This document shows positions 36,283 through 48,824 of a DNA stretch of 64,000 bases, in pieces (position 1 is the first letter of the stretch; each line of letters starts with the position of its first letter). The notes under the pieces were generated by a model, which was given only the letters and a program-made list of their open reading frames with translations, did not search any database and was not told the origin of the DNA. The translations under genes and the position numbers were made by a program. Origin of the DNA: Eremophila alpestris peregrina (taxonomy: Eukaryota; Chordata; Aves; Passeriformes; Alaudidae); the NCBI GenBank assembly GCA_009792885.1, contig WMCF01000021.1:2513774-2577773 (forward strand), read 5' to 3'.

Positions 36283-39200
36283 GTACAAATCAATTTCCTA
36301 TCCTAAAACATGCTTCAAATTGTTGGTGTTTTTTCTGGGTTTTATTTCATTACCAACTGTAAAGTAATTGTCCTGAAAATACACTGCAGGTATTCTATGC
36401 TTTGAGTGGAACTCAGAAGAAGTAATGGAATGAATGGATAGTGAAATAATAGCTAAAAAAGATGTGCAAAGAGTAAATGTAACATGACATTGAAAGTTTT
36501 ATAGCTCTCTGTTATTTCTGATAGCTACAAGGTCAAGAATTAAAAGGTCTGTTAGGAAAATTAACTTCTACTGTCATTGTTCTCACTTTCCACATAATTT
36601 CAAACTCTCAGTCAGTGCATCCTGTCCAATGAAAATTCAATATAATAAATAATGGGGTTAATTTTCAGGGAAGCTCCAGGGCTCTCTTTAAACACATAGG
36701 AACCTATGGGTGTTAAGAAGTTTTACAGTGTCTTTAATTGAAAATAAAATAATTTCATATCATAGTAAGAGATGTTTGTAGAGAGTGTTAACTGTTCTGT
36801 AAATAAGATAATAATAGCCTTGGCTTGAGTACAAGTCATGTCAGGACAACCTGCTGGCCTGCTTTAAAATGAGGTTATGTTTTGGAGCTGGAATGGAAAA
36901 CACAGATGTATAGACTTCTTTAATTCTTTTTTTCTCCAATTTTCTTAATCTGGATTTGTTTGAATTTACTCTGATCTGTTTGATAGTTCCTGCTGTATTG
37001 CCTTAAAAAGCTTAAATGTGCTTGCAGTACTGCTATTAAAAAAAAGAGAGATTTTTCCAGTAATAGTGAATTTGCATTATTTTTCTAAAACATATGTCTT
37101 CAGTAATCTTTTTTTTATATAATTAGAAAACTAAATGCTGCAGCATGTCTTCTTTATTTCTTAGATAGATCATATGATAGGTCTATATTATTTCCTCTGA
37201 ACTGCCTTTATATCTGCAAGCAGGCAAATGTATATAATTATTTAATTAGCTTGATATATAATTCATGTTATCCTCTAGATGTTTGCATTTAATTACAGAT
37301 TCTGCAGAAAAAGTGCATGTTTATAGACTCCAGTCAGTGGATGTTCCCCACTTCCTTGCCAGGATGTTGTTTTCCTGTCCCCTGTAAATCTCTGCACTAT
37401 GAAGATTCATAGATTTATTTTTAGCACAGACCTGCACGTTGTGTTGGGCTCTGTGTGGCTCCAGCAATTGTCAGCATCTGCTAACACCACGTACTGATGA
37501 GATGGCCAGGGTGTCCTGTGTGTCTAGGGGATGTGGCAGTGGGGATGTGGTGATGTGGATGTGGCAGAGGGAATGTGGCACTGCCCAAACCTGCAGTTGG
37601 GTGTCCCTCCCCAGTGCCCCATGGCAGGCTGGGCTCAGCCCTTCCCCTCAGAGGTGCAGTGCAGGGTACTGGGCACAGGGTGCTTGGGGCAGGAAGCAGG
37701 ACACTGGGTGCTGGGCGCTGGGTGAAGGATGCTGGGCACTGGGTGAAGGGTGCTGGGCACTGGGTGAAGGGTGCAGGGTGCTGGGCACTGGGTGAAGGAT
37801 GCTGGGTGCAGGGTGAAGGGTGCTGGGCACTGGGTGAAGGATGCTGGGTACTGGGTGAAGGGTGCAGGGTGCTGGGCACTGGGTGAAGGGTGCTGGGCAC
37901 TGGGCTCAGGGTGCTGGGCACTGGGTGAAGGGTGCAGGTTGCTGGGCACTGGGTGAAGGATGCTGGGTGCAGGGTGCTGGGCACTGGGTGAAGGGTGCAG
38001 GGTGCTGGGCACTGGGTGAAGGATGCTGGGTGCAGGGTGCTGGGTGCTGGGCACTGGGTGAAGGGTGCTGGGTGCTGGGCACTGGATGCAGGGTGCTGGG
38101 CACTGGATGAAGTGTGCTGGGCTCAGGGTGCTGGGCACTGGATGAAGGGTGCTGGGTGCAGGGTGCTAGGCTCAGGGTGCAGGGTGCTGGGTGCTGGGCT
38201 CAGGGTGCAGGGTGCTGGGCACTGGATGAAGGGTGCTGGGTGCAGGGCACTGGGTGCTGGGCACTGGGTGCAGGGCTCAGGGTGCAGGGTGCAGCGTGCT
38301 GGCAGATCGGCACTGTTTGGCAGACTGGCTGTGGGGATGTTTGTGCACAGAGCTCTGGGCTCTAGAGGCAATGCTGCCTCTCCATGGCAGGCCTGGCAGC
38401 TGGCAGTGGCAGTGAGTTACCCTCTGCTCACATCTGTTGGCAGTGGAACATCAGTGTAACTGCATCTCTGCATCCCTGGCAAAGACAGCAGTGTATGGCT
38501 GTGAGTGTATGGATTAGAGCAGTCAGCCACACATTACCCAGCACCATGAGTATTTGCAGGCATCCATGCTGGGTGTGGGCTCTTTATTACACTTCCATCT
38601 CCATTTGCTCAACTTTGGATAAATAAGCTTGAAAAGCAACCCATAATTTCTGTGAGTGCCATAGCATTGATCTGGTTATAGCATTTACATGCCTGTCATA
38701 TGAATAATTTGTTCTCTGAAGATTTTGGTTTACAACTAGCTATTTGATGGCTTTTTGCTGTTTTGAAACCCTAGTTAGTGTCATAAAATGTCTGTAATTG
38801 ACCGTGGTTTTCTTGTGTTCCAAACATCATCACTGGTAACAAGTAATCAATTAGGTTATATGTTCCTATGTGGTGCTATTTGCTTCTTCATATACATTTC
38901 AGTTATTGATAGACATGGCAAAAGCCACATTCTTAATCCTTGGGTGTTCTGGCTTCATTCACAGAAAGTTCATTTTAATACAGCCAAATGCTAAATTGCA
39001 GGGATGAATGTACTGGACATGGCTGAAGAGTGGGACAGGGTTTATCCTGCAAGCAGTAACTGTGAAAAGATCTAGTGTGCAGATAATTGTGATTAAATAA
39101 AGAGAGACAAGTGTATCTAGAATTATAATATTGATGGTGGACTGGTATTAGCTTAAACAGTGTATCTGAAATAGTAAATTTTTAGAATTGAAAGAAAAAC

Positions 39201-40153
39201 TGGAGAAAAAAAGGACAAAACAAAGGTATAAAGGCAATACCTTTCAGTAAAGGATTGGGGTTTTGTTACATAGCTCATTGAAAAAAGAAACCCACTTATG
39301 GTAGCACTTCTCTGTAGTTCCCCAATAGTATTGTGTTTATAGCCATTGCAATAGTTTCTTTTCCACACTCCCCTGAAATAATTTGGATGGGAGGGGATGA
39401 AATCCCTGCCTTGGAGATGAACCAGTGTAAATCTTGTGCTTGTGGTTAAATTTTCTCTAAGCCCTAATCTGTGGACTCCTTAAAGTCAACTATAAAACTT
39501 GTGCTCAATTTGCATTTTCTACAGTCAAGCAACTCCAAGTGTCTCTTTCAACAGTGTAAATCAGAAAAAATTATCTGCTTAAGTAAGTCCCCAGCTATAA
39601 TTGAATACACCTTAAACACCTTAAAATAGCCTTCAGTGCTTTGGTATTCAGTTGAAATGTGTCGGTCCAAGAAGAGATTTTAATTATAATAAATTGGTTT
39701 AGAGTTTTATTTGTGTTTATAAAGGAGTGTGTATGAATCTGCATAAATATGTATTATCTGGAGCTTATTTAATAGAACTTTGGCATATCAATTCTCTTAA
39801 AATGAATTAAGAAAAAGCACCAAGATTTCTGTGCACTAATTTTGTTTTGGTTTTTGATGTTGTTAGGATAAATTTTGAAAAGATCAAAACATCACCTTTT
39901 TGGAGCTCATCAAATATGTGTCTTGAATATGAAATCATTTCTATCCTTGCCTTTGTTGTAACTTTTGCATAAATTCACATTGGCACCTCGTTTGGGACAG
40001 CTCTTAACATGGGATTAAGAAATGGTTTTAAAGAGAGTATTTGGGAATTCTTTGGGTTCATACAAAGGATGGAAAGGACAGTTACAAGGAATAACAGCTT
40101 TGTTTTATGGAAAAGCAGAAAAACTGTGCTTTCATTGTCCTTCTTTGCTGCAG
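36283..40153 (+). other. PHKB: PHKB intron 6
   Basis: About 3.9 kb, AT-rich except for the heptamer minisatellite at 37660-38302 and its GC-rich borders (about 37430-38560). No coding potential outside the repeat's spurious frames. Confidence 0.85.
37660..38302 (+). repeat. Heptamer G-rich minisatellite
   Basis: About 640 bp built from 7-bp modules (GTGCTGG, GCACTGG, GTGAAGG, GTGCAGG, ATGAAGG, GCTCAGG and variants) arranged in irregular higher-order groups of 21-28 bp. A GGG run recurs about every 7 nt on the plus strand. Because 7 is not a multiple of 3 and the modules lack stops, long spurious open frames exist in all phases of both strands. Lies in PHKB intron 6. Confidence 0.95.
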
Positions 40154-40269
40154 GTGTCCTTTATCCAGAACCTTGTGTTCTGTGTGGAGAGAGCCTATCG
40201 AGTGCCAGACTTTGGTGTCTGGGAAAGGGGCAGCAAATACAACAATGGCAGTCCAGAGCTGCACTCAAG
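40154..40269 (+). CDS. PHKB: PHKB exon 7
   Basis: A 116-nt exon, acceptor TTGCTGCAG|G, donor TCAAG|GTAGGT, ending in phase 2. It encodes VSFIQNLVFCVERAYRVPDF then GVWERGSKYNNGSPELHS. The Pro-Asp-Phe-Gly-x-Trp-Glu-Arg-Gly motif is the conserved signature of the phosphorylase kinase alpha/beta family and GH15-like proteins. It follows a 3.9-kb intron carrying the heptamer minisatellite. Confidence 0.97.
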
Positions 40270-43200
40270 GTAGGTGAGCAAATGCAGCTCTTTTGTCAAA
40301 GCAAGTAAATCAATGAAAAGAGTTCATGGGCTGAGCTAAAAATAATAATGCATGAAAATACTGTTTGAACTCAATTAAGGTTCTCTAAAGACTGAGGGGT
40401 GTATTTTGGGAAAATGTGAGGATAATTTCATCATGATATGCATGCTGAAATAACCACATGGATGCTTAGCTGTTTGAGTATTCAAATTCCAATAATTATG
40501 TGCAGCTGCATGCATATAATTGTGAAAGTTGTGTTCAGAACAGCTCAGGGTCTTGAGGCGTGTGCAGTGGGATTGGAATGGGGTTCACAGAACTGGTTAG
40601 GAATAACCTGATTTAGAAAGGTGTTGAATCAGGAGTTTAGATTTTGTCTCCACCATGGTGGGAAGAAGATGCTGGACACTGGAGAGCAGCTGAGTGCCCA
40701 GCTCTTTTCCTGATGCTGCAAGTTGTGAGCCCTGTCAGGGTCAGGGAGCAATGCTGGCAGCATTTTAATGCTCACCTCAGAGCACTTGCTCATGTGCTGT
40801 CTGCCTTGAAGGATCAAATCTGTAATCTGACAACTTGATTTTTCTAGTGGTACTAGTATTTTCTCACTTTTTCACTTCTGATGTTTTATTAATCATATAA
40901 GTGGCTATAGCTTGGATATATTAGGATTTCTGAAACGTTGTTGACCACCCTAATTATCAAGGGCTTGCAGAGAATATATGTTTCTTCCAGTCTTCAATAT
41001 TGCCAAAGAAATCTGTGGTCTTAATTGAGAATTTGTTTTGTTTTGTTTTTATTCCACATGCAGGCATGTGTAGTTTAACCTAGAGATATAGTAACATGTC
41101 CTTGCAGCAAAACTCTGAATTTAGGTGGCTTTTTCAGGGCTTTTATAGAACCTTCATATCAATACGAGACCTAAGAAATCCAAGTTGTTACACCATCTGT
41201 TTTATTACTCTGCTAGTTTTCTTTCCTCCTACTGTGTCTGTAAAATTGTCAAATGGCAGACTCCATGAGCATTCCCATAGAGAATCAAATGCTTCTTTCC
41301 AGCTCTCACCTTGTAGAAATGTGCAAAAGGAGCACTGGCACTCCTGTGTCTCCTGTTGTTTGCAATGTTCTGGTTATTCAGGATGTGAATTTCCTCCAGA
41401 GAAAACTGAGCCTCCTTTAAACAGATGGAGACAGGCATGTGGTTTTGTCTTAATCTAGACTGACATTTCTAGGTTGTATTTTCTAAGGGTAAAGTTTTGT
41501 GAGATGGACTGGGCCAATCTAACAGATCATTGAGCTAGCACAGAGGGAAGCACAGAGCTTGGTCCTAATCTAAGAAGTAGACTTTGGTCATCAGAAACAA
41601 GTATTGCCCCTATTTATCTTGCTTTGTGTACTTGTGGATACTCTGCTTCACTGTAGAAAGCTGGTAGGCAAATTCCCTGCTTCCCATAAATCAGGAGAAA
41701 TGGAAGAGGAACATGGATCAAAGGACATATTTAGATATTATTGAGGAGAGCCCTGGGTGCACTGAAATATTCTTTATACTTTGTGTTCCAATTGTATCTA
41801 CCAAAGAGAGCTGTAAAAACCCTTTTGTTTTAAATTGGTGAAGCAATTACAAGTGTCAGGTGTACTGACAAATGATGTATGTGGGTCTCCTGTGATTGTG
41901 GACCTCAAAGTGCTCTCCTCAGGGTCTCTGTTAAGGGTGCTGCACTCCTGACCCTCACAGCCTCTGCTGGCAGTCTCCATGCAGGCTGTGATGCTTTCAG
42001 AATGAGGAGGTAAAGCTTGTCTTTTATTGCAAGAGGCTTTCTGTTCAAAGAAGATCTCAGCCAGTTGGAAGTCTGTGAACAATAGCTGCACATTATGGCC
42101 CCTGTTAAAAGATGCAGATATTTTAATCCTTCAGAGTCTCAGTGTTCTCTCATAGCACAGCTCCAAACACTTGTGATAAATGATAAATAGCAGAACACTC
42201 TGTGGAGCCCATCTTCACTGATGTATGCAAATTGATGTCTTTTATTGGTTCAAAGGCAAGATTTGTAACAGCTTTTATTGTAGTGTGATCCCTTCCCTTA
42301 GGGCTGAACTTCACAGAGATTAATTTGTCCTGGAGCTGTTTGATCAGGCTGCTCTGCAGGCACCTGCTGAGGAGCTGTGCAAGGTGCCTGTGCCACCTCC
42401 CATGTCACTGTGAGAATTAGGAGAGTGCCAAAGTGCAGCATCCTCATGTTCCTCATATTCCTCATATTCCTCATGTTCCTCATATTCCAAATCTGGAAGT
42501 GTAGAGCCTCAGTCTTACCCTTCTCTGGACTATATGGCACATTGCTGTAGTGCTGTCCTTCCTTGTTCTACTTTGAGTTATATAATTACAAAATTATTAG
42601 TGATGGAGAAAGTTTTTGTTGTTTTATTTTTCACATTCTCTGTGGTGCTTGATGAATGCACAGCACTTGGATGGAGGCAAAAATTGAACGGGAGGATTAA
42701 GGGTGGATGTACTTGAAGGTGTATTTTGATCTACATTTGCTAATAATGTGCAAATTTTAGTATTTGCCCTCAGGTATTTTACTGAGGGGATGAATCCAAC
42801 AATTGAAAAGTACTGAGAATTATGAATATTGTTTAAGTGCTTTTACTCAATCTCTTTTAGCAAGCTGGAAGTGGTTTCTCTGGGTTAGTCTCATCTTCCC
42901 CTGGCTCAAGGTCAAATGTTATCCATGGCATTCTGATTGCAAGGCTGCTCTTGGTAATCCTTGACAAGTTAAAATAATTGGCAGCTCCAGTAAAGTCTAA
43001 GGATTACACCTGATGAGGCTCAGTGGGGACATTAAAAAGAAACCTTTTCATTTGAAGCACAGAGAAGGAAAGAACAGGATGCTCAAACAGAATCTCCATG
43101 CTTGGAGGTTTGTGAGACTTGTCTAGGCTGTGGATTACTTAAATTGGTCTTGGTTATGGTATTGGGCTTCAAGTGAGGTTTTGTGTCTGGCCAGGTGAGT

Positions 43201-46110
43201 TCCTTATGTCCCTATTGCCGATGACTTCATGAGCCTGGGAGATTTTCAGAGGAATACTTTAAGAGGGTTTGGGTGAGGTTTTGTTTTTGGCCCATCTCCA
43301 AGGAAGCACCTTTTTCTCCAGGCAGAGTCCCACAGGTCAGTACAGTCTGTCTGTAGTGGCTTAATGACTGGAGGAAGGAACACATCTATTAAAACACATT
43401 TTGCCATTAATTCATCCTGTGAAGACACTCCATTTCTTTTGTTACTAAATTGTCGAGTATGAGGAATGTCTTTTCTATACAAAGACACAAACATAATGTT
43501 TATTACAGAACCTCTTTAGCACTTTGCCCAACAGGAAGGCATTAATCAGTGGGAATGAAGTGAGTGTGAAGTGTGATCACAGTGCTGAAGTGCTCTGTGC
43601 TGTGTGACTGTTCACTCTTGTAAAGGCAGCTTGATACAAAGGCTGCTCACAGACTTTTTGCTTTTAAAGTGACTTCCTCCTGTCATTAACCATGAAACTT
43701 TTGATAATCTAAGTGGTACTTGTGTGTGGTGAAGGGAGTGATTGACAGTGTTGGGATGTTTATGTGCTCACTGGCAAGTAATTGTGAGAGTAGGGAAGTC
43801 TCCAAGGGCTTTCAATAACTAGAGGTGGAAAAATGCTGATGAATTACAGTAAATTATTAAATTAGTCTTATTGTAGAATAATGACTGAATCTGCAAAGTA
43901 GAGATGATTTCAAAGAAGCAATACATGTTTGCCTAGAATTTCTTTCAAGCAGTATCATCCTATTTTGTAGACAGATTGAGTAGTTTTATATCATCTGAAA
44001 TCCAGCTGAACATTTATTACTGCCCTACCTTTTATCAGTAACTTTTTTCTCACCCTGAAAATGTATCATGTTGATATTAGGACTGTTACTTGAAAGGGAA
44101 ATATGAGATTTTAACATGTTTGCAGGATTTCTCTGATTTTTATCTTCTGTATATGCAGCTTGATAATACTGAATTCCTTTGAAAAGTTCTGTTTTGAGTC
44201 ATCATGCCAATTTATTTGATCAATGGCTAAGTGATAATTAGAACAGAGCAATATTTGGAAGAATTACCTTTTTTTTTTTTAGGTATTTGAAACAAAGCCA
44301 GAAAAACATTACATTCCCAGCTCTTCTGAGTTCAGTTTGTTTCTTCATCTCATTGTTCAGCTCTAAAAGCTTTCAGCATCAGAAGAGCCCAAAGAGGGGC
44401 AGCTGCTCAGAGCAGGCTGTGCTTGAGCTGGTCAGCTTTCCCTTGTTGAACAGTTAGAACTGAAACCCAGGAGTTTTATTTCTAGCAGTGTTTCAGAAAG
44501 GAACATGGGGTTTATAAATGATAAAGTGTGAAATCAGTCTGAAGGATTTCTAATATTAGAACCAACACAGGTAAAGTAATACTTAAAAAACCAAATTGTG
44601 TAACTGCATTGAATTGTTTTCATTTTTTTCAATATTTTCTGTGTAATCATAATTACACCCCATATTTAAATATGGATTTGTTAGTAATCATTGGAAATTC
44701 CATATTTTGCAATAATATAAAAGTTGGTTTATTTAGATTAAGGTAAAATGTTTGCTTCCATCCCAGAGTGCTGCATGGAGTATAGAAAAATAAAGATTGA
44801 AGCTCAGTCCCTGTTTGCAGATTTCTGCCAATTAAATAGTAAACTTTTTGGTGGGGGGCTGGATGATGAAGTTGTTTGTCAGTACAGTCACCACTCCTCT
44901 AAGGTTATCTGAACATTAATTATAACTCAGTGTTTCATTAATTAGTTTTATAAACAAAATGAAGTAAGCTTTGTTTCACTGGCTGCTCTGTTTAACCAGA
45001 TTGCCTAGGAGAAGGTAAAAGGTGTTTGTTTAATGAGTATTTCTGGAAATTCTCTGGAGTATTTCCAGGCCCTGCCCTTGTCTGTCACCACTGGGGAGCT
45101 GAGCACTCTCCCACCCTGAGTGCTGTCAGAAACCTGGGACTGTCACACTTCTGGGTGAACTCTGGCACTGTTGGGAAATAGCCCCTGGAACATTTCACTT
45201 TTAGATGCCCTGTGACCATAATGTTTGGAATTTTGGAATCAACGTGCAAAAAATGTGGTGTCTCATGTGGATGTTAATGCTGTAATTCCTTCCTGCAGTT
45301 GAATGGACTTAAGTCAAGTTGGCCTATAATTATGTGTTCTTTAAAACTGAGAAGAAGAGAGGAGTGAAACTGAAAGGAGAAGAATGCCTCTTCACTTATT
45401 TTTTTAATACTCACAAGGAAAACAGAAAAGTACACTTTTTTAATGAAAAGACTTTGTTAAAATATATATTTTTATTTGTACTGTAGAATTTACATAATGG
45501 TCAATTATTTTAATGTAGAATCTGATTTTTAAATTATATAATTATTAGTGATTTTAATCCGTAGCATCTTAAAATGTGAGTGCTAACTTGAAGTCTTGTT
45601 GATGGAATTCCTGGGTCCTGTTTTCTTTGTGATGAAGTGAAATAAAAGATGTGTCACTGCATGGTTGGCATCAGAAAACCCTTCTGTTGTGAATTCAGAT
45701 TGATGAGTTCTTTTATTATACTGGAAGCTAGAAATCAGCCTTTTAAAGTTTAGTGCTTGAGAGCTGGTTTGAAAAATTGTTCTGAATAAATCCTCTCTCC
45801 CTGTGCTGTTAGCAAAACCTCAAAATCCACAGTGCCAGGTGTCTGATAGCAAGGTGAGAGCTGAAGTGCTTCTGCCAGATGGTCTCTGACATCTGAAGAC
45901 AAATAAAATGCTGAGTAGTGTTTCAGAGAACAGAAAAAACAGCCTACCACTGAAACAACCCCAAATCTGCTGCATCATCATTTCATTAACATAAAGCTTA
46001 AGCACAAAATTCAAATCACAAAAAGATCATGGCACTGAAGGCTGTCAAGTGTGTGAAGTTTTAGCCTGGGCGTGAATTGTGATACCTCTGGGTTTTTGTT
46101 TTCTCCTCAG
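40270..46110 (+). other. PHKB: PHKB intron 7
   Basis: About 5.8 kb, the longest complete intron other than intron 1. It has a nonamer repeat at 42441-42489 and a short poly-T near 44270. No exon-like sequence was found. Confidence 0.83.
42441..42489. repeat. Nonamer tandem repeat
   Basis: Five copies of CCTCATRTT in PHKB intron 7, alternating G and A at the seventh position. Confidence 0.88.
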
Positions 46111-46174
46111 CTCCGTGGGCCTGGCAAAAGCAGCTTTAGAAGCAATTAATGGTTTCAATCTCTTTGGAAATCAG
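46111..46174 (+). CDS. PHKB: PHKB exon 8
   Basis: A 64-nt exon, too short for ORF detection. Acceptor TCTCCTCAG|C, donor AATCAG|GTAATA. It completes the split Ser codon and encodes [21 protein letters not shown], identical to the mammalian sequence. It ends in phase 0. Confidence 0.96.
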
Positions 46175-48728
46175 GTAATAGAAGTGTTTGTTTTCCCTCC
46201 TTTTTTTGTTAGCAATAATGGTGGATCAGAGGACATTTAGAAGTGTCTAGCGCAGTCTGTTAGATTCCAGATCTAAAGAGAGTTAGCTTGCAAACTGATT
46301 GCTGCTGTTTCAGGTACAGAATTTATCTGATAAAATCATTAATGCCCTTAGTATCAAGAATCACTTGGGATTTTTCCTTAGAAAAGTTCTGAAGTGGTTG
46401 CAGCTTAGTCTGAAAAAGAGTTTTGTTGCCAAAATGGTTTATTCCTTCAGAAGTGTACCTGTTGCTGATACCAGACTATACCTCCACCTTCAAGCATTAC
46501 CTTCCTTTTGTCTGCTTCCTTATGTTGGCTTTTGATGAAGACTTTAAACGAGCTGCTTTTAGATAATTCCACTTTTGTACCTGTTTTTAATTTCAGTGTG
46601 TTGCACAGCCATAAAGTCTCTTCTCATCCTTTCATGTGGCTTGGATCCATTAGGAAAGCAAGCCTTTTGTGAGACTTCTTTATCTGCTGTGCATTCCCCT
46701 TATGTGTGCGTCTTTCTTTTTGATGCTGTACCTACAGTAGTCTGTAGCTAAAATAAAAGAATACTCTTCCAAATGAATGGTTTAGAAAATTGTATGTATG
46801 GAAGAGAGATGCCATACATTTTAAAAGCTGATGTCAAGTGTTCAGAACTAGGAGGCAGTAAGGATCTTCAGTAATGATCAGACATGGAACATGCACTGTT
46901 ATTCTTTCAAAAATGACATTTATCTATAATCTTTACCTCCCCAACAGCTTCAAGCACCAGTAAATGTGGCTGTTGAGGTTTTTTCAAAATTTGTTTTTCT
47001 GAATTCTGAAATGAATGAATAAATTGCTGCAGCAAGAGCATTTAAATGCTTTGAGTTTATTTCCAAGATCTGCAGTTGGCATTAAGAGAATCCATTTTGA
47101 CCTTCAGTCTGTGCAGAGTTTGCCTTTGTGCTTAGCTCCAGCTGTGTTCCAGTGGCTTTGAGAAATCCCCTTGAGCCCCTCAAGAGACTTGTTTGCACCT
47201 GCAGCTGCACAGGTCCAAGTGCAGAGATCTGTGCTGGGGAGCTGCTCACAGCCAGAGGAGCAGGTGAAAGGCTGGCCTGGGCAGGGCTGTGTGTGGATGC
47301 TGCATGCCCTCTGTTGGGTTGGGCAAAAACTATTCTGAATTTATTTTTTCCCACAAATCATGTCTCTGTAAAGGTGTTCCTACTCCAGGAGTTTACAGTC
47401 TTTGTCAAAAAGAGTTCATTTGTCAAACAAGGTGCTTGTGGCTCTATGAAATGCAAATGAGGCTCTCCTGGATCCCCAGGCTCTGGAGCTGCACATGTGG
47501 GCAGCTGTGTGCAGTTTGGAGATGAGTTCAGAGATTTGTGAACACTCACAGCCTGGACTAAGAAGAAAGTTAACAAATCATCAAAGCCAATGTGATTATT
47601 TGTGTGCATTCTTACTGCAGCACTAGTCAGTGTATGTCTTGTTAGAATGACTTGTTTTCCATGAGGAAAAAATTGTTCAGGGTTTTGTTTACCCCAGTAA
47701 AGCAAAAGCTGAGAGTTTTTATGATAACTATATAGAATTAGAGTGCAGCTAAAGAGTAAGCAGGAATAAAACCCTTTGGAAAGGCATCCCAGTGGATGGT
47801 AGTACTGGCACACAGAGAAGGCTGGTGAGGTATTTATGTAGAAACTTCACTGGAAATTGAAGTTTTTAATGATTAAAATGGTGGGCTCTGGAACAGTCTT
47901 CCTAGGAAAGTAGTATACCAAAGAAACTGAGTGCTGTTCAGGAGGAATTTGGTGGGCTTATGAAAATTTCTGGGATTTATGACCACAGTACAATGAATTC
48001 ACATTGACTGTGTCTTCCAGTGGGGAGTGATCCTGAAATTCATTATCAGTTGCAACATAAATGAAGATACCTGTTCATTAACAAACCTGAATTTGCCTAC
48101 TGGTAATAGTTCTAAATGCTACTGATTCTGTTCAAACTCTGTCTCAGCCAGGAGAATTTTTTTTAGTGTTTCAGGAAGCATCAAGAAGTTGACAGAGAAA
48201 TACAGTGTAAAATCACTGATTTTATTAGGAGTAGATTTTGCCAAGGAGTAGATGTTGATAATGCAGACTTTACAATAAATGAAGAGCAGACTATTTTTAT
48301 TTGCTATGAAGTCCTTTTACAATGCAGTACCTGTGCTGAATATCCAATTGTTTGTGTTCTGACTTGTAATGAAATATTCAGCATCACAGTTGAGAACATT
48401 TCTTGCATTCACAGGAAAGAGCAACTATTCCTTTTTGTTTGTCCTTAATACAGGCCTCATTTATCAGGAATTAATAGAGTTAATAGCTTGAATGAATCAT
48501 ATAATTACTAATCAGTGATAAAGCCATCTAATTTTGCCTGTACTTCAGTATATTTAAAAATCAAAATATTTTCGACTTGATGTTGTGCTGTTTTCTGATT
48601 AAAATTTGCAGCTACCAAGCAATGACAACATAACCCAAATTAAACACTGAACCAGTGAGTTTCAGCAGGATGCAGCAACCTCCTTCCCTTTGCCTTAAAC
48701 AACTGCTTACACACTGTTGTGTTCCCAG
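46175..48728 (+). other. PHKB: PHKB intron 8
   Basis: About 2.6 kb. A GC-richer patch at 47110-47310 is not recognised as a repeat. No gene seen. Confidence 0.82.
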
Positions 48729-48824
48729 GGCTGCTCCTGGTCTGTCATATTTGTGGATTTTGATGCCCACAACAGGAACAGACAGACCCTGTGCTCGCTG
48801 CTGCCCCGTGAGTCCAGGTCTCAT
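48729..48824 (+). CDS. PHKB: PHKB exon 9
   Basis: A 96-nt exon (32 codons, phase 0 to 0), acceptor GTTCCCAG|G, donor TCTCAT|GTAAGT. It encodes GCSWSVIFVDFDAHNRNRQT then LCSLLPRESRSH, differing from mammals mainly by Phe for Leu in VDFDAHN. An internal GTGAGT at 48808-48813 matches the donor consensus, but using it would drop 17 nt and shift the frame; the conserved protein continues through it. Confidence 0.95.

Noticed and set aside
37660..38302. CRISPR-like array
   Set aside because: The units are contiguous heptamers with no unique spacers, and the genome is vertebrate.
37439..38459. Several long open frames on both strands (up to 167 residues, Pro-Ser-Thr-Leu-His-Pro or Gly-Ala-Gly-His-Trp repeats)
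   Set aside because: All are produced by the heptamer minisatellite, which lacks stop codons in every phase. There is no start context, splice or family support.
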